Shown: positions 17,925 to 28,220, counted from the first letter of the stretch. The stretch: 64,000 nucleotides of DNA from Paeniglutamicibacter kerguelensis (GCF_017876535.1 NZ_JAGIOF010000001.1:1736001-1800000), one strand, 5' to 3'. The notes: generated by a model from the sequence alone, not told the origin. Program-made: numbers and translations.

Positions 17925-19391
17925 ATGAGTACCCAGCCAAACAAACAGTCAGTCTGGCGGCGCAAGCCAATCGCCGAGATGGAATTGGAAAGCAAAAAGA
18001 GCGGACTGCAAAAGTCGTTGGGCCTGTGGCAATTGACAGCCATCGGCGTCGGCGGCATCATCGGCGTCGGCATCTTCTCCCTCGCCGGGCTCGTGGCACA
18101 CGGGGATGAAACCCATCCCGGCGTGGGGCCAGCCGTGTTGTTCTCCTTCCTCATCGCGGGGTTGGCCTCGGCCGCCGCGGCCCTGTCCTACGCGGAATTC
18201 GCCGGCATGATCCCGCGTGCCGGGTCCGCCTACACCTACGGGTACGTCGCCCTCGGGGAGCTGATCGGCTGGTTTATCGGCTGGGACCTGTTGCTGGAGT
18301 ACATTGCGATCGTTGCGGTCGTCGCCATCGGCATCTCCGGTTACATCAACGCCTTCCTTGGCGGATTCGGCGTCCAACTTCCAGACAGTATTTCCGCCAC
18401 CGCGGACAGCGGCGGCGTGGTCAACTTGCCAGCCATCCTAGTGTGCCTGCTGGTCACCTGGATCCTCGGCCGGGGCACCAAGGCGTTTGGCAGGTTCGAG
18501 CTGGTGGCCGTGGGCATCAAGATCCTCTTGATCCTGTTCATCATCGGGCTGGGCATCTTCTACATCGACACCAACAACTACGACCCGTTCATGCCCAGCG
18601 GCTTCGGCCCGGTACTCACCGGCGCGGCCACCGTCTTCTTTGCGGTGTTCGGCTACGATGCCATGAGCACCGCCGCCGAGGAGGCCACGGACGGCAAGAA
18701 GCACATGCCCAAGGCCATCATCTACTCTCTGGTGGTTGCCATGGTACTCTACGTTGCCGCCACCCTGGTGCTGACCGGCATGCAGAATTACACGGCCATC
18801 GACCCCACCGCCGGGTTCGCTTCCGCCTTCACCGGTGTCGGGCTGCCCGTGGTGGCCAGCATCATTTCCGTGTTCGCCGTGGTGTCGATCCTGACGGTGA
18901 TGCTCACGTTCCTGCTCGGCGTCAGCCGCGTCTGGTTCTCCATGAGCCGGGACGGCCTGCTGCCCAAGTGGTTCTCCAAGGTGGACCGCCGCGGCACGCC
19001 CAAGCGCGTGACGTGGATTGCCGGTCTCGGTGCGGCCTTCCTGGCCGGGGTCTTCCCCATCCGCCTGGTGGCGGACCTGACGAACATCGGCATCCTGGCC
19101 GCGTTCGTCGTGGTCTGCGTTGCGGTGATCGTGTTCCGGTACACCAAGCCGGAGGCCCCGCGCACGTTCCGGCTGCCCTTCATGCCCGTGGTCCCCGCGA
19201 TCGGTGCGTTGTTCTCGTTGCTCCTGATCTGGCAGCTCTCCTGGGACACGCATCTGCGCTTCGTGGTATGGCTGGTGATCGGCTTGGTCATCTACTTCGT
19301 CTATGGCCGGAAGCACTCGCTGATGAACCCGGACAGCCCCAGGCACGCCGAACTCGAAGACACCCCGGACCCGCAGCCCGGCCCGAAATGA
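17925..19391 (+). CDS. APC-family amino acid permease (cationic amino acid transporter type)
   Basis: A 488-residue membrane protein with about 12 predicted helices. The first helix carries the consensus GVGGIIGVGIFSLAG, which in APC transporters unwinds to bind the substrate amino and carboxyl groups. Other landmarks are AGMIPRAGSAYTYGY, FFAVFGYDAMSTAAEEATD (helix 6) and SRVWFSMSRDGLLPKWF. These features and the N-terminal SLGLWQLTAIG place it with CAT/YfnA-like permeases. ATG 17925 has CAGGAGG nine bases upstream; the frame is open further up through the previous gene's terminator and is ignored. It is monocistronic. Confidence 0.92.
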   Translation: MSTQPNKQSVWRRKPIAEMELESKKSGLQKSLGLWQLTAIGVGGIIGVGIFSLAGLVAHGDETHPGVGPAVLFSFLIAGLASAAAALSYAEFAGMIPRAGSAYTYGYVALGELIGWFIGWDLLLEYIAIVAVVAIGISGYINAFLGGFGVQLPDSISATADSGGVVNLPAILVCLLVTWILGRGTKAFGRFELVAVGIKILLILFIIGLGIFYIDTNNYDPFMPSGFGPVLTGAATVFFAVFGYDAMSTAAEEATDGKKHMPKAIIYSLVVAMVLYVAATLVLTGMQNYTAIDPTAGFASAFTGVGLPVVASIISVFAVVSILTVMLTFLLGVSRVWFSMSRDGLLPKWFSKVDRRGTPKRVTWIAGLGAAFLAGVFPIRLVADLTNIGILAAFVVVCVAVIVFRYTKPEAPRTFRLPFMPVVPAIGALFSLLLIWQLSWDTHLRFVVWLVIGLVIYFVYGRKHSLMNPDSPRHAELEDTPDPQPGPK

Positions 19392-19481
19392 CGCTCCGCA
19401 GGCCCTCGGTGGCTGGCTCCGGAAAGCCGGTCCGGCCACCGGGCGTACGGCGCCCATCGCGCTGCCATATATGGAAGACCG

Positions 19482-19523
19482 GCCGCAGGGTCGGCAGGAA
19501 TCCGATCCTGCCGACCCTGCGGC
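19482..19523 (+). terminator. Perfect 18 bp terminator after the permease
   Basis: GCCGCAGGGTCGGCAGGA (19482-19499) pairs with 19506-19523, six-base loop, followed by ACTGTTA. It isolates the permease from the AbiEi-like gene. Confidence 0.8.
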
Positions 19524-19586
19524 ACTGTTATCCACAATCCGCCCGATGCCTTCCCGGCAGGTCCCGTGGGCTGTGAAGCTGTATGC

Positions 19587-20306
19587 ATGCAAAGCACACC
19601 CACTCGCGCAGGCATCGCCGGGCCAGGGCAGTCCCCTGCCGCTACGGACACGATCGATCCCACGGCAATACCACGCACCACCGGCCCGTCGCCCCAGCCC
19701 GGTCCCTTGGGCCCGCACGTTTCCTTGGTGGACGAACCATTCACGCTCAACGAGCTCCAGGCCATGCGGTTGCACGGCGTGCTCCGCGAGGTTCTGCCGG
19801 GCGCCTATGTTTCAACGGTCGTCTCCGACACGTCCTCGAGCCGCGCCCAGGTTGCGGCGGTTGTGGCGGCCGAACACCTGGGGCAGCAGAGCGCCCTGTG
19901 CCGCCGCACCGCGGCGTGGGTATACGGTTGCGCACCGATGCCGGGGGAATTGGAGGTCGTCGTCCCGCGCTACCACCGGCCCTGCCCGCCGACGGCGCGG
20001 ATGATGCTGCGCATGAGCGAGGGACTCATCGACGAGGAACAGATCTGCACGCTTGGCGGGGTCAACGTCACCTCGCCGCTGCGCACCGCCATGGATGTCG
20101 CCTTCAACAGCGAGCTGGAGCAGGCTTTTGCCATCCTGCGCCGCATCCACGGTTCGGCGCGGCTTCGCTGCGGCTATCCCAAGATGCTCGAGCAGGTCGA
20201 ATCCTCGGTGCGCCGCCCCGGACGCCTCCGGGCCCTGGCCATCATCCGGCGGCTCATGGAAGAACCACCGGACGGGCCGCGGACAGGCGTGGATCCGGCG
20301 GGCTAG
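19587..20306 (+). CDS. AbiEi antitoxin-like / uncharacterised protein converging on rel
   Basis: About 239 residues from ATG 19587; the start is uncertain because the first 45 residues are Pro/Thr-rich and no good ribosome site is seen. The central part ([22 protein letters not shown], then [27 protein letters not shown], then [13 protein letters not shown]) fits the winged-helix plus C-terminal domain layout of AbiEi-like proteins that are common in Micrococcaceae. No AbiEii nucleotidyltransferase toxin gene lies next to it, so a toxin-antitoxin role is doubtful. Its TAG stop shares a CTAG tetramer with the stop of rel on the other strand. Confidence 0.7.
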   Translation: MQSTPTRAGIAGPGQSPAATDTIDPTAIPRTTGPSPQPGPLGPHVSLVDEPFTLNELQAMRLHGVLREVLPGAYVSTVVSDTSSSRAQVAAVVAAEHLGQQSALCRRTAAWVYGCAPMPGELEVVVPRYHRPCPPTARMMLRMSEGLIDEEQICTLGGVNVTSPLRTAMDVAFNSELEQAFAILRRIHGSARLRCGYPKMLEQVESSVRRPGRLRALAIIRRLMEEPPDGPRTGVDPAG

Positions 20307-22594
20307 GAACGCCTGTGCCCGCCGGTGGTGCGGTAGACGTCGTAGACGCCGTCGATGCGCCGCACGGCGTTCAGCACGTGGTTCAGGTACTTCGGGTCGC
20401 CCATCTCAAAGGCGAAGCGGGAGAACGCCACCCTGTCGCGCGAGGTGTTCACGCTAGCTGCCAGGATGTTCACGTGGTTGTCCGAGAGCACCTTGGTCAC
20501 GTCCGAGAGCAGCGACTTGCGGTCAAGCGCCTCCACCTGGATTTCGACAAGGAACACGCTAGACTTGGTGGGCGCCCACTGCACCTGGACCAGACGGTCC
20601 GGCTGCAGTTCCAGCTGCTTGAGGTTCACGCAGTCGAGACGGTGCACCGAGACTCCCGCGCCGCGCGTGACGAATCCGCGGATCGGGTCCGGCGGCACCG
20701 GGGTGCAGCAACGCGCCAGCTTGGCCAGCACCTCTCCGGCACCCTGGACCACCACGCCGGCATCGGAATTCGCCAGGCGCCCCGGCACCGCGTAGATCGG
20801 GGTTTCCTCGAGCGCGGCCTCTACCGTGGTGCTGTCGCCACCGACCATGGCCGTGAGGTGCTCGATGACGTTCTGTGCCGAGACGTGTCCGTCCCCGACG
20901 GCCGCATAGAGCGCGGCGATGTCGTGGTGGCGCAATTCCTGGGCGACGGCGCTGAGCACGTCGTGGGTCATCAGTTTCTGCAGGGGCAGGTTGTTCTTGC
21001 GCAGCGCCTTGGTCAGCTGCTCCTTGCCCTTTTCGATCGACTCTTCGCGGCGTTCCTTGGTGAACCACTGGCGGATCTTGTTCCTGGCGCGCGGCGACTT
21101 CACGAAACCGGCCCAGTCCTGGCTCGGCCCGGCGCCCTCGGCCTTGGAGGTGAACACCTCGACCAAATCACCGTGGTGCAATTCGCTGTTCAGCGGAACC
21201 AACTTGCCGTTGACCCGGGCACCGATGGTGCGGTGGCCCACGTCTGTGTGCACCGCGTAGGCGAAGTCCACGGGGGTGGAGCCGGCGGGCAGGGACATGA
21301 TCTGTCCCTTGGGCGTGAAAACGAAGACCTCGGCGGAATTGATTTCGTAGCGCAGCGAGTCAAGGAACTCGTTGGAGTCGCTTGTTTCGTTTTGCCAGTC
21401 CATGAGGCTGCGCAGCCAGTCCATGTCCTGCTGTCCGGCCTTGACTTCCACGCCGTCGGAGCCGTGCTTGTACTTGAAGTGGGCGGCCACGCCGTACTCG
21501 GCCCGCAGGTGCATGTCGTGGGTGCGGATCTGGATCTCGACGGGCTTGCCGCCGGGGCCGATCACCGTGGTGTGCAGCGACTGGTAGAGGTTGAACTTGG
21601 GCAGCGCGATGTAGTCCTTGAACCGGCCGGGCAGCGGGGTCCAACGGGCATGCATGAGCCCGAGCGCTGCGTAGCAGTCCTTCACCGAGTCGACTAGCAC
21701 GCGCACGCCCATCAGGTCGTGGATGTCGTCGAAGTCCTTGCCGCGCACGATCATCTTTTGGTAGATCGAGTAGTAGTGCTTGGGGCGGCCGCTGATCGTC
21801 GCCTTGAGGCGTGCCTCGTTCAGGTCTTCCTCGATGGCGCTGCGCACCGTGCCCAGGTACTTCTCGCGTTCGGGGGTGCGCTCCCCCACCATGCGGACGA
21901 TTTCCTCGTAGACCTTCGGGTGCAGGGCCGCAAAGGAGAGGTCCTCGAGTTCCCACTTGACGGTGTTCATGCCCAGGCGGTGGGCCAGCGGGGCGAAGAT
22001 CTCGAGGGTCTCGCGCGCCTTCTTGGCGCTGGATTCGGGGGAAACGTAACGCCAGGTGCGCGCGTTGTGCAGCCGGTCGGCGAGCTTGATCAGCAGGACG
22101 CGGATGTCCTTGGACATCGCGATGACCATCTTGCGCACGGTCTCGGCCTGGGCGGCCTCGCCGAACTTCACCTTGTCGAGCTTGGTGACGCCATCGACGA
22201 GCTTGGCGATTTCCTCGCCGAATTCGCGGGTCAGCGCGTCGAGGGAATACTCGGTGTCCTCGACGGTGTCGTGCAGCAGCGCGGCGGCAAGGATCGACCC
22301 GGTCATGCCCATTTCGGCGAGGATCGTTGCCACGGCCACCGGGTGGGTGATGTAGGGATCCCCGCTCTTGCGTTTCTGGCCCTCGTGGTGGTGCTCGGCC
22401 ACTTCGTAGGCGCGGATCAGCAGATCCAGGTCGGCCTTCGGGTTTTGGGCGCGAACGGTGCGCAACAGCGGCTCGAGAGTCGGTGGTTGGGCGCTGGCGC
22501 CCCTGCCGGCCAGCCGCACCAGCCTGGAAATCGTTCCACGCTTGGGTGCCGGTCCCGGGGTTCCCGGCATCGTGACACTCTGGTTATCAACCAT
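20303..22594 (-). CDS. rel: Bifunctional (p)ppGpp synthetase/hydrolase (RelA/SpoT homologue, Rel)
   Basis: A 763-residue long RSH protein that makes and degrades the stringent-response alarmone. Order: HD hydrolase domain with HDTVEDT (intact, so hydrolysis is expected), synthetase domain with [13 protein letters not shown] (RxKD type, as in bifunctional enzymes) and [23 protein letters not shown] domain ([25 protein letters not shown]), a zinc-finger-like region with [11 protein letters not shown], and a C-terminal ACT domain. ATG 22594 is preceded by GAGAGGAG about ten bases away. It follows the secF terminator and is separately transcribed. Confidence 0.96.
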   Translation of the reverse strand: MVDNQSVTMPGTPGPAPKRGTISRLVRLAGRGASAQPPTLEPLLRTVRAQNPKADLDLLIRAYEVAEHHHEGQKRKSGDPYITHPVAVATILAEMGMTGSILAAALLHDTVEDTEYSLDALTREFGEEIAKLVDGVTKLDKVKFGEAAQAETVRKMVIAMSKDIRVLLIKLADRLHNARTWRYVSPESSAKKARETLEIFAPLAHRLGMNTVKWELEDLSFAALHPKVYEEIVRMVGERTPEREKYLGTVRSAIEEDLNEARLKATISGRPKHYYSIYQKMIVRGKDFDDIHDLMGVRVLVDSVKDCYAALGLMHARWTPLPGRFKDYIALPKFNLYQSLHTTVIGPGGKPVEIQIRTHDMHLRAEYGVAAHFKYKHGSDGVEVKAGQQDMDWLRSLMDWQNETSDSNEFLDSLRYEINSAEVFVFTPKGQIMSLPAGSTPVDFAYAVHTDVGHRTIGARVNGKLVPLNSELHHGDLVEVFTSKAEGAGPSQDWAGFVKSPRARNKIRQWFTKERREESIEKGKEQLTKALRKNNLPLQKLMTHDVLSAVAQELRHHDIAALYAAVGDGHVSAQNVIEHLTAMVGGDSTTVEAALEETPIYAVPGRLANSDAGVVVQGAGEVLAKLARCCTPVPPDPIRGFVTRGAGVSVHRLDCVNLKQLELQPDRLVQVQWAPTKSSVFLVEIQVEALDRKSLLSDVTKVLSDNHVNILAASVNTSRDRVAFSRFAFEMGDPKYLNHVLNAVRRIDGVYDVYRTTGGHRRS

Positions 22595-22738
22595 TGGGGC
22601 GTGTCTCCTCTCGATATGATGCGATCCTGGGATTGACCAGCGGTCGCGCGCTGCGATGGGGAGGCCTTCCTCGCCCGGCAACCGGGCGGAAAGGGTTCAC
22701 CAACGTCTCTTGCAAGGTTATAGCACTTCCGCTTGATA

Positions 22739-22785
22739 CAAGACGGCGGGGTAGCGGACATTACATCCGCTACCCCGCCGTCTTG
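22739..22785 (-). terminator. Perfect 20 bp terminator hairpin after secF
   Basis: CAAGACGGCGGGGTAGCGGA (22739-22758) pairs with 22766-22785 with a seven-base loop, 11 bases past the secF stop. This is the longest perfect stem in the window. Confidence 0.85.
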
Positions 22786-22795
22786 TCGAAGATGA

Positions 22796-23776
22796 TTAGG
22801 CTTCTTGGCGAACCAATTCAATCTTCTTGTTGTGTGCAACCACGTCCGCGTCCTTGTGGCGCAGCCACGCGTACAACGGCGCTTGGATGAAGATCGTGGC
22901 GAGGGTGCCCACGATGATGCCGATGAACAAAGCCAGCGACAGGTCCTTCAACGTTCCGGCTCCCAGCAGGTAGGAACCGATGAAGAGGATCGAGGCGACC
23001 GGCAGGACCGCAACCACGGAGGTGTTGATCGAGCGGACCAGGGTCTGGTTGATGCCCAGGTTCACCAGTTCCTCGAAGTTGCGCTTGTGCTGGTCGGCGA
23101 AGCCCGCCGTGTTTTCGCGGATCTTGTCGAAGACCACGACGGTGTCGTACAGCGAGTAGCTGAGGATCGTCAGGAAGCCGATGACGGCCGACGGGGTTAC
23201 CTCGAAGCCGGAGAGCCCGTAGATGCCGGCGGTGATGATCACAACGGCGAGCAGGCCGATGATTGCCGCCAGCGACATCTTCCAGGTCCGGAAGTATGCG
23301 GCCATCAGCAGTGCCACAAGGACCACGAACACGATCAGGCCGATCAATGCCTGCTTTGAGACATCCGCACCCCAGGTCGGGCCGACGAACGTCGAGGTCA
23401 CTTCCGAGGCGGTGACGCCGTAGGCGCTGGCCAATGCCTGTGCGACCTCCAGCGACTGATCGTCGGTGAGCTTGTCGGTCTGGATGCGCATCGTGTTCGG
23501 CGCAATGTTTGTCACGCTCGGGTGGTGGTCAGCGGCGATCGCAAGCACAGCCTGCTCGCCCACGGTGACGTCTGTTTTCTCGACGGAGGATACGGTGAAT
23601 TCCGAGCCGCCGCGGAAGTCGATGCCCAGGTTGAAGCCGCCCTTGACGACCGGAACCAGGATCGAAAGCAGTACCAAGACGCCTGCAATGGCGAACCAGA
23701 GTTTGCGCTTGCCGACGAACGGGTAGGACCGCTTGCCGGTGTAGAGCTCATTGCCCCATGTTGCGAGATTAGCCAT
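22796..23776 (-). CDS. secF: Protein translocase subunit SecF
   Basis: A 326-residue inner-membrane protein with six helices. The first helix (FAIAGVLVLLSILVPVV) is followed by the GFNLGIDFRGGSEF motif, the periplasmic P1-like region, and five further helices with SYSLYDTVVVFDKIREN, the SecD/SecF proton-path signature. With SecD it uses the proton gradient to complete Sec-dependent export. ATG 23776 was chosen because it overlaps the end of secD by eight bases, as expected for coupled subunits; the frame stays open far upstream inside secD and that is a shadow. Confidence 0.96.
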   Translation of the reverse strand: MANLATWGNELYTGKRSYPFVGKRKLWFAIAGVLVLLSILVPVVKGGFNLGIDFRGGSEFTVSSVEKTDVTVGEQAVLAIAADHHPSVTNIAPNTMRIQTDKLTDDQSLEVAQALASAYGVTASEVTSTFVGPTWGADVSKQALIGLIVFVVLVALLMAAYFRTWKMSLAAIIGLLAVVIITAGIYGLSGFEVTPSAVIGFLTILSYSLYDTVVVFDKIRENTAGFADQHKRNFEELVNLGINQTLVRSINTSVVAVLPVASILFIGSYLLGAGTLKDLSLALFIGIIVGTLATIFIQAPLYAWLRHKDADVVAHNKKIELVRQEA

Positions 23777-25499
23777 TTGATGAATCCTTATCAGCGCTGT
23801 CGTCCTGCTTGGTGGCCACGCCATGGGAGGCAGCCTGGCGTCGTTCGGCGATGGTCTGGCGACGTTCCGCTTCCTTGGCCGCACTGGCGTTCTTCTTGCC
23901 ACGGGCCGCATCGGCCTCGGTGCTGAAGCTACGGATCTTGCCCGCGCCTTGGTAGAGCGGGACGACGCCAAGCAGCGACGGGTCCAGGCCGGAGAAACGG
24001 TGTCCCTCGCCGAAGAACTTCGTCCTGGCGAGCAGCTGCAGGACCGGGTGCGTGAACAGGTAGACGACGATGATGTCGATGATTGCCGTCAGGCCCAAGG
24101 TGAAGGCGAATCCCTTGACGTTTCCGACTGCCACGATGTAAAGTACGACGGCGGCAAGGATGTTCACGGCCTTGGCCGCGAGGATGGTGCGTTTGGCGCG
24201 CTTCCAGCCCATTTCAACGGCGGAAGGCAACGGGCGTCCGTCGCGCAGCTCATCGCGGATGCGTTCGAAGTAGACGATGAAGGAGTCGGCGATCAGGCCG
24301 ATGGCCACAATCAAACCCGCGACGCCTGCCAGCGACAGTCGGTAGTTCATGGACCAGCCAAGCAGCACCAGGGCCATGTAGGTCAGGACGCCGGAGACCA
24401 GCAGCGACACGATGGTCACGAAACCGAGTGCCCGGTACTGGAAGAGCGAGTAGATGCCAACAAGGATCAAACCGATCAAACCGGCAATCAGTCCGCTCTT
24501 GAGCTGGTCCGCACCGAGGGTGGCGGAGATTCGCTGGTCCGACTGGATCTCGAAGCTGATCGGCAAGGCACCGAACTTCAACTGGTCGGCCAGCGCCTTG
24601 GCACTTTCCTCGGTGAAGTTGCCGGTGATCTGTGCGCGGCCGTCGCCGATGACGGAATTGGTCGTGGGTGCTGAAATCACGGTGCCGTCAAGCACGATGG
24701 CGAATTGGTTCTGCGAACCCGGCAGGCTGACCAGGCGCTGGGTGACATCGGCGAACTGCTTCTTGCCTTCCTCGTTGAAGACGAGGTTGACAGCCCACTG
24801 GCCGGTCACGGCACCCTGCTGGGAGCGAGCCATTTCCGAATAGGAATCGGCGATGTTCGCGCCGGGAACCTCGACCGGGCCGAGGATGTACTTGGCACCG
24901 GTGTCCGGCTCGCAGGAAATCATCGGCTTGGACGGGTCGTGGACGGTGTCCGCTCCCTTGCCCAATTCTGCAGGGCAGTCGTAGGCCTCAAACTGCTTGA
25001 ACAGCTCCGGAGTGATCCAGTTGGTGTCCGAGGCGTTCTTCGGCTTTTCCGTCGGCTCAGGCAAATCCGCTGCCGGGGTGCGCTGGTCCTCGGGGACGGC
25101 CTCGAAGCCACCGGCGATGATGACCGGGCGGAATTCCATGTTGGCCGAGGCCTGGATCAGCTGACGGGTGCGGGCATCGGGAACACCCGGCATTGAGACA
25201 ACGACGTTGCGACCCGACTGGGTCGTGATTTCAGCTTCCGAAACACCTGAGCCATCGACGCGGTCGCGGATGATCTCCACGGCCTGGTCCAGCTGCTCCT
25301 GCGTGGCGGTGGCGCCGCCCTGCACGCGCGGCGCCAGGATCATCTGGGTACCACCCTCGAGATCGAGGGCCAGTTTCGGGGCAAAAGTCGTCTTCCCGTT
25401 CAGCACACCGGTGACAAGAATGGCTGCAGAGATGAGGAAGATAACGCCGAGCCACAGCAGGGATTTACGCGCCTGCTTGATCGGACCAGTAGTTGACAT
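23769..25499 (-). CDS. secD: Protein translocase subunit SecD
   Basis: A 576-residue partner of SecF. The N-terminal helix (LLWLGVIFLISAAILVTGVL) precedes LALDLEGGTQMIL, then a large extracytoplasmic domain of about 330 residues and five more helices including VAIGLIADSFIVYFERIRDE. The C-terminal tail of about 60 residues (GKKNASAAKEAERRQTIAERRQ) is charged and looks disordered. ATG 25499 matches the family start (MSTTGPIKQARKSLLWLG). It is separated from yajC by 200 bases that contain a hairpin at 25559-25600. Confidence 0.96.
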   Translation of the reverse strand: MSTTGPIKQARKSLLWLGVIFLISAAILVTGVLNGKTTFAPKLALDLEGGTQMILAPRVQGGATATQEQLDQAVEIIRDRVDGSGVSEAEITTQSGRNVVVSMPGVPDARTRQLIQASANMEFRPVIIAGGFEAVPEDQRTPAADLPEPTEKPKNASDTNWITPELFKQFEAYDCPAELGKGADTVHDPSKPMISCEPDTGAKYILGPVEVPGANIADSYSEMARSQQGAVTGQWAVNLVFNEEGKKQFADVTQRLVSLPGSQNQFAIVLDGTVISAPTTNSVIGDGRAQITGNFTEESAKALADQLKFGALPISFEIQSDQRISATLGADQLKSGLIAGLIGLILVGIYSLFQYRALGFVTIVSLLVSGVLTYMALVLLGWSMNYRLSLAGVAGLIVAIGLIADSFIVYFERIRDELRDGRPLPSAVEMGWKRAKRTILAAKAVNILAAVVLYIVAVGNVKGFAFTLGLTAIIDIIVVYLFTHPVLQLLARTKFFGEGHRFSGLDPSLLGVVPLYQGAGKIRSFSTEADAARGKKNASAAKEAERRQTIAERRQAASHGVATKQDDSADKDSSNG

Positions 25500-25558
25500 C
25501 GTGAGGCTTTCTGATTGTTGCGACCGCATCAAATGGCGGGCGAAGACTCCGCGTAAAA

Positions 25559-25600
25559 CCCGGGGCACTGGGAGCGGTTGGTCCTTGTCAGTGCCCCGGG
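25559..25600 (-). terminator. Hairpin between yajC and secD, terminator or attenuator
   Basis: CCCGGGGCACTG (25559-25570) pairs with 25589-25600 around an 18-base loop. On the minus strand it lies 99 bases past the yajC stop and 60 bases before the secD start. It could end yajC transcription or tune read-through into secDF. Confidence 0.55.
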
Positions 25601-25698
25601 CCGCTTGGTGAATGCCGGTGGACGGGGATTACTCGACCAAGGTCATGGACCTTGGAAATCCCTCAAACCGTTCACTGCTAAGGGGTGGTGAGGTCCAA

Positions 25699-26202
25699 TT
25701 AGGCCTTCGGGCCGTTGTCCTCGTTGTTGAGGCGACGCAGGGTCTCCTCCGGGGTTTCGGAGGCCGGGGCCGGGGTTTCGGAGGCCGGGGTCTCGGAGGC
25801 CGGGGTCTCGGACGCCGGGGTCTCGGTCGATTCCGCCGGGGCAGCGGTCAGCGAAGAAGCGTCGTTCGGAACCTCGACGACCGGGGCTGCGGCCTCGGGG
25901 GCCACGACCTTGGCAACGGTCTGCGAGTGGACCGTGACGTTGTTGCCCGGGGAAACTTCCAGGACGATCTTGTTCTCATCGGTATCGATGCTCACGATGC
26001 GACCGAAGAGGCCGAACTGGGTCATGACCTCGGCGCCGGGTGCCAAGTTCGAACGGATCTCTTCCTGTGTCTTGGCCGCCTTCTTACGGCCGCGCATCAT
26101 CATGAAGATCAGCAGGCCAAATGCGGCAAGCATGATCAGCATGGTGGGGTCGAATGGGGCCTTCGCACCAGCGGCGGCCTGGGCCAAAACGTAATCGGTC
26201 AC
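25699..26202 (-). CDS. yajC: Preprotein translocase subunit YajC with repetitive C-terminal tail
   Basis: A 167-residue protein starting at GTG 26202. Membrane helix MLIMLAAFGLLIFMMMRGRKK (residues 21-41) and the cytoplasmic domain with LAPGAEVMTQFGLFGRIVSID match YajC, the accessory of SecDF. After residue 105 comes an unusual tail with ETPAS units repeated four times in a row, encoded by near-identical 15-base repeats. The tail is probably disordered and its repeat number may vary. Gene order ruvB-yajC-secD-secF is standard. Confidence 0.9.
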   Translation of the reverse strand: MTDYVLAQAAAGAKAPFDPTMLIMLAAFGLLIFMMMRGRKKAAKTQEEIRSNLAPGAEVMTQFGLFGRIVSIDTDENKIVLEVSPGNNVTVHSQTVAKVVAPEAAAPVVEVPNDASSLTAAPAESTETPASETPASETPASETPAPASETPEETLRRLNNEDNGPKA

Positions 26203-26377
26203 GAGTAAATACCTGTTTCTAAGTCATAGTCATCGGTCTGCGCACTGAATGTTTGCAGCCGGTGGGCACCCTTATCCTATCGTGCCGATATGCAGAAACT
26301 GTGACCAAGGCCAACATTTGCCCTGTAAATATCCTTTGAATTCTCGGTATTCACCCGGTAAACGATCAGGGAATTTC

Positions 26378-27436
26378 CTATTCCCCGTCGTCCCCGTCGT
26401 TTTCATAAGCCCCGCGTCCGGCGAAGACCGCCTCTGCCGGCATGCGCAGGCCAAGGTGGTCCCAGGCCGCCGCGGTGGCAATGCGTCCGCGAGGGGTACG
26501 CCCGAGCAGCCCCTCGCGCACCAGATAGGGTTCGGCAACCGTCTCGACGGTTTCGGTTTCCTCACCGACGGCGATGGCCAGGGTCGAGAGGCCCACCGGT
26601 CCCCCGCCGAACTTGGTGCACAGTGCGTGCAGCACCGAACGGTCAAGGCGGTCAAGGCCGCGCGCGTCAACCTCATACATGTCCAGTGCGGCGGATGCGG
26701 CTCGTGCATCGATGTTTTCCAGCCTGTTCACCAAGGCCCAGTCGCGCACGCGGCGCAGGAGGCGGTTGGCAATACGGGGAGTTCCACGCGAACGCGAGGC
26801 AATTTCGCTGAAAGCCGCGGAGTTGACCTTCAGGGAAAGCATCATGGCCGAACGGCGCAGCACCAGTTCGAGTTCCTCGGTGCTGTAGAACTCCAGGTGC
26901 CCGGTGAACCCGAACCTGTCGCGCAGCGGGCCGGGGAGCAGGCCGGCGCGCGTGGTGGCACCGACGAGTGTGAAGGGGGGAAGTTCGAGCGGGATGGCCG
27001 TGGCACCGGCGCCCTTGCCGACGATGATGTCGACACGGAAATCCTCCATGGCCATGTACAGCATTTCCTCGGCGGGACGGCTCATGCGGTGGATCTCGTC
27101 CAGGAAGAGCACTTCGCCCTCCGTCAGCGACGAAAGGATGGCTGCCAGGTCGCCAGCATGCTGGATCGCCGGACCCGAGCTGATGCGCAATGGCGCATTC
27201 ATTTCGGCGGCGATGATCATGGACAGGGTCGTTTTGCCCAGGCCTGGGGGGCCCGAGAGCAACACGTGGTCGGCCGTGCGCTCACGGATCTTCGATGCTT
27301 CAAGCACCAGTGAGAGCTGTTGGCGGACCCGGGCCTGCCCCACAAAGTCGTCGAGGTTCTTGGGACGAAGCGCCGCCTCGAGCACACGCTCTTCGGGTTC
27401 GGAACCTGCGTTGGTGAGGATGCCGGATTCGCTCAT
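26378..27436 (-). CDS. ruvB: Holliday junction branch migration ATPase RuvB
   Basis: A 352-residue AAA+ helicase. Walker [10 protein letters not shown], Walker [10 protein letters not shown], sensor [18 protein letters not shown] with the arginine finger, and the winged-helix C-terminal domain with [17 protein letters not shown]. With RuvA it drives branch migration of recombination junctions. It starts nine bases after the ruvA stop. The C-terminus ends in an acidic ENDGDDGE. Confidence 0.97.
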   Translation of the reverse strand: MSESGILTNAGSEPEERVLEAALRPKNLDDFVGQARVRQQLSLVLEASKIRERTADHVLLSGPPGLGKTTLSMIIAAEMNAPLRISSGPAIQHAGDLAAILSSLTEGEVLFLDEIHRMSRPAEEMLYMAMEDFRVDIIVGKGAGATAIPLELPPFTLVGATTRAGLLPGPLRDRFGFTGHLEFYSTEELELVLRRSAMMLSLKVNSAAFSEIASRSRGTPRIANRLLRRVRDWALVNRLENIDARAASAALDMYEVDARGLDRLDRSVLHALCTKFGGGPVGLSTLAIAVGEETETVETVAEPYLVREGLLGRTPRGRIATAAAWDHLGLRMPAEAVFAGRGAYENDGDDGE

Positions 27437-27445
27437 TGTCTACTC

Positions 27446-28063
27446 CTAGAGTCCGGGACGCGTGCCGCGGCCCAGGGAACGCAGCACGGCCCGCAGGATC
27501 TCGGGAACACTGCCGTTGGTGGTGATTTCCGGATCGGACTTGGCCAACGCCTCGAGGGCCTTGTTGGCGTCCTTCTCGGTCCAGCCCAGGCCGGTGAGCG
27601 CCTCGATGACCTGCGGCTCCCATGCCGGGGCCACGGCGACGCCGCCGGTTGCCACGGCGCCGGTCGGGGCGAGTTTCCCTGAAAGCTCCAGCACGATGCG
27701 TTCGGCGCCCTTGGGTCCGATGCCCGAAACCTTGGTGAAGGCCTTGGTGTCCTTGGTGCTTGCCGCGATGCGGACGTCCTCCGGGGTGTGCACGGAAAGG
27801 ATGGCAAGCCCGGTGCGCGGGCCGATGCCCGAAACGCCGACGAGGACCTCGAACACTTCTCGCTCCTCGCCGCTGGCGAAGCCGAAGAGCGTCATGGAAT
27901 CCTCGCGGACCACCATGGAGGTGTGCACCAATGCCTCGCGCCCCACATGCAGGGTGGACAGGGTTTGCGGGGTTGCCTGGATGAGCATGCCGAAGCCGCC
28001 GACCTCGATGACCGCGCTGTTCAGGTTGACTTGCTGCGCCACTCCCCTGAGCGTACTGATCAT
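27446..28063 (-). CDS. ruvA: Holliday junction DNA helicase subunit RuvA
   Basis: A 205-residue protein: OB-fold domain (MISTLRGVAQQVNLNSAVIEVGGFG), two helix-hairpin-helix motifs (LVGVSGIGPRTGLAIL and KVSGIGPKGAERIVLEL) that bind the junction, and a C-terminal domain III (ALTGLGWTEKDANKAL) that contacts RuvB. ATG 28063 has GGAGG eight bases upstream and gives the family start MISTLRG. The terminator between ruvC and ruvA suggests that ruvAB can be transcribed on its own. Confidence 0.96.
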   Translation of the reverse strand: MISTLRGVAQQVNLNSAVIEVGGFGMLIQATPQTLSTLHVGREALVHTSMVVREDSMTLFGFASGEEREVFEVLVGVSGIGPRTGLAILSVHTPEDVRIAASTKDTKAFTKVSGIGPKGAERIVLELSGKLAPTGAVATGGVAVAPAWEPQVIEALTGLGWTEKDANKALEALAKSDPEITTNGSVPEILRAVLRSLGRGTRPGL

Positions 28064-28183
28064 CTGGCCGACCTCCGGTGGTTTGGGGTTTGCCGGCAAC
28101 CAACGACCGGCAATGCGAATATATCTACGAACAGCTTACAGGCTGGACGCAATTTGTTCGTGGATTTGATCGCCCGCCGAACC

Positions 28184-28210
28184 CGGGAACCGGCGCCAAG
28201 CCGGTTCCCG
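28184..28210 (-). terminator. Perfect 11 bp hairpin after ruvC
   Basis: CGGGAACCGGC (28184-28194) pairs with 28200-28210, five-base loop, ten bases past the ruvC stop. Confidence 0.65.
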
Positions 28211-28220
28211 TCCAACCCGT

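Noticed and set aside
19583..21697. A 704-codon plus-strand frame running from the AbiEi-like gene through rel
   Set aside because: Covers two real genes in the wrong frame and strand.
28064..28140. LexA box before ruvA
   Set aside because: A GAATATATC...CGAAC segment is AT-rich but not palindromic and does not fit the GAAC-N4-GTTC core.
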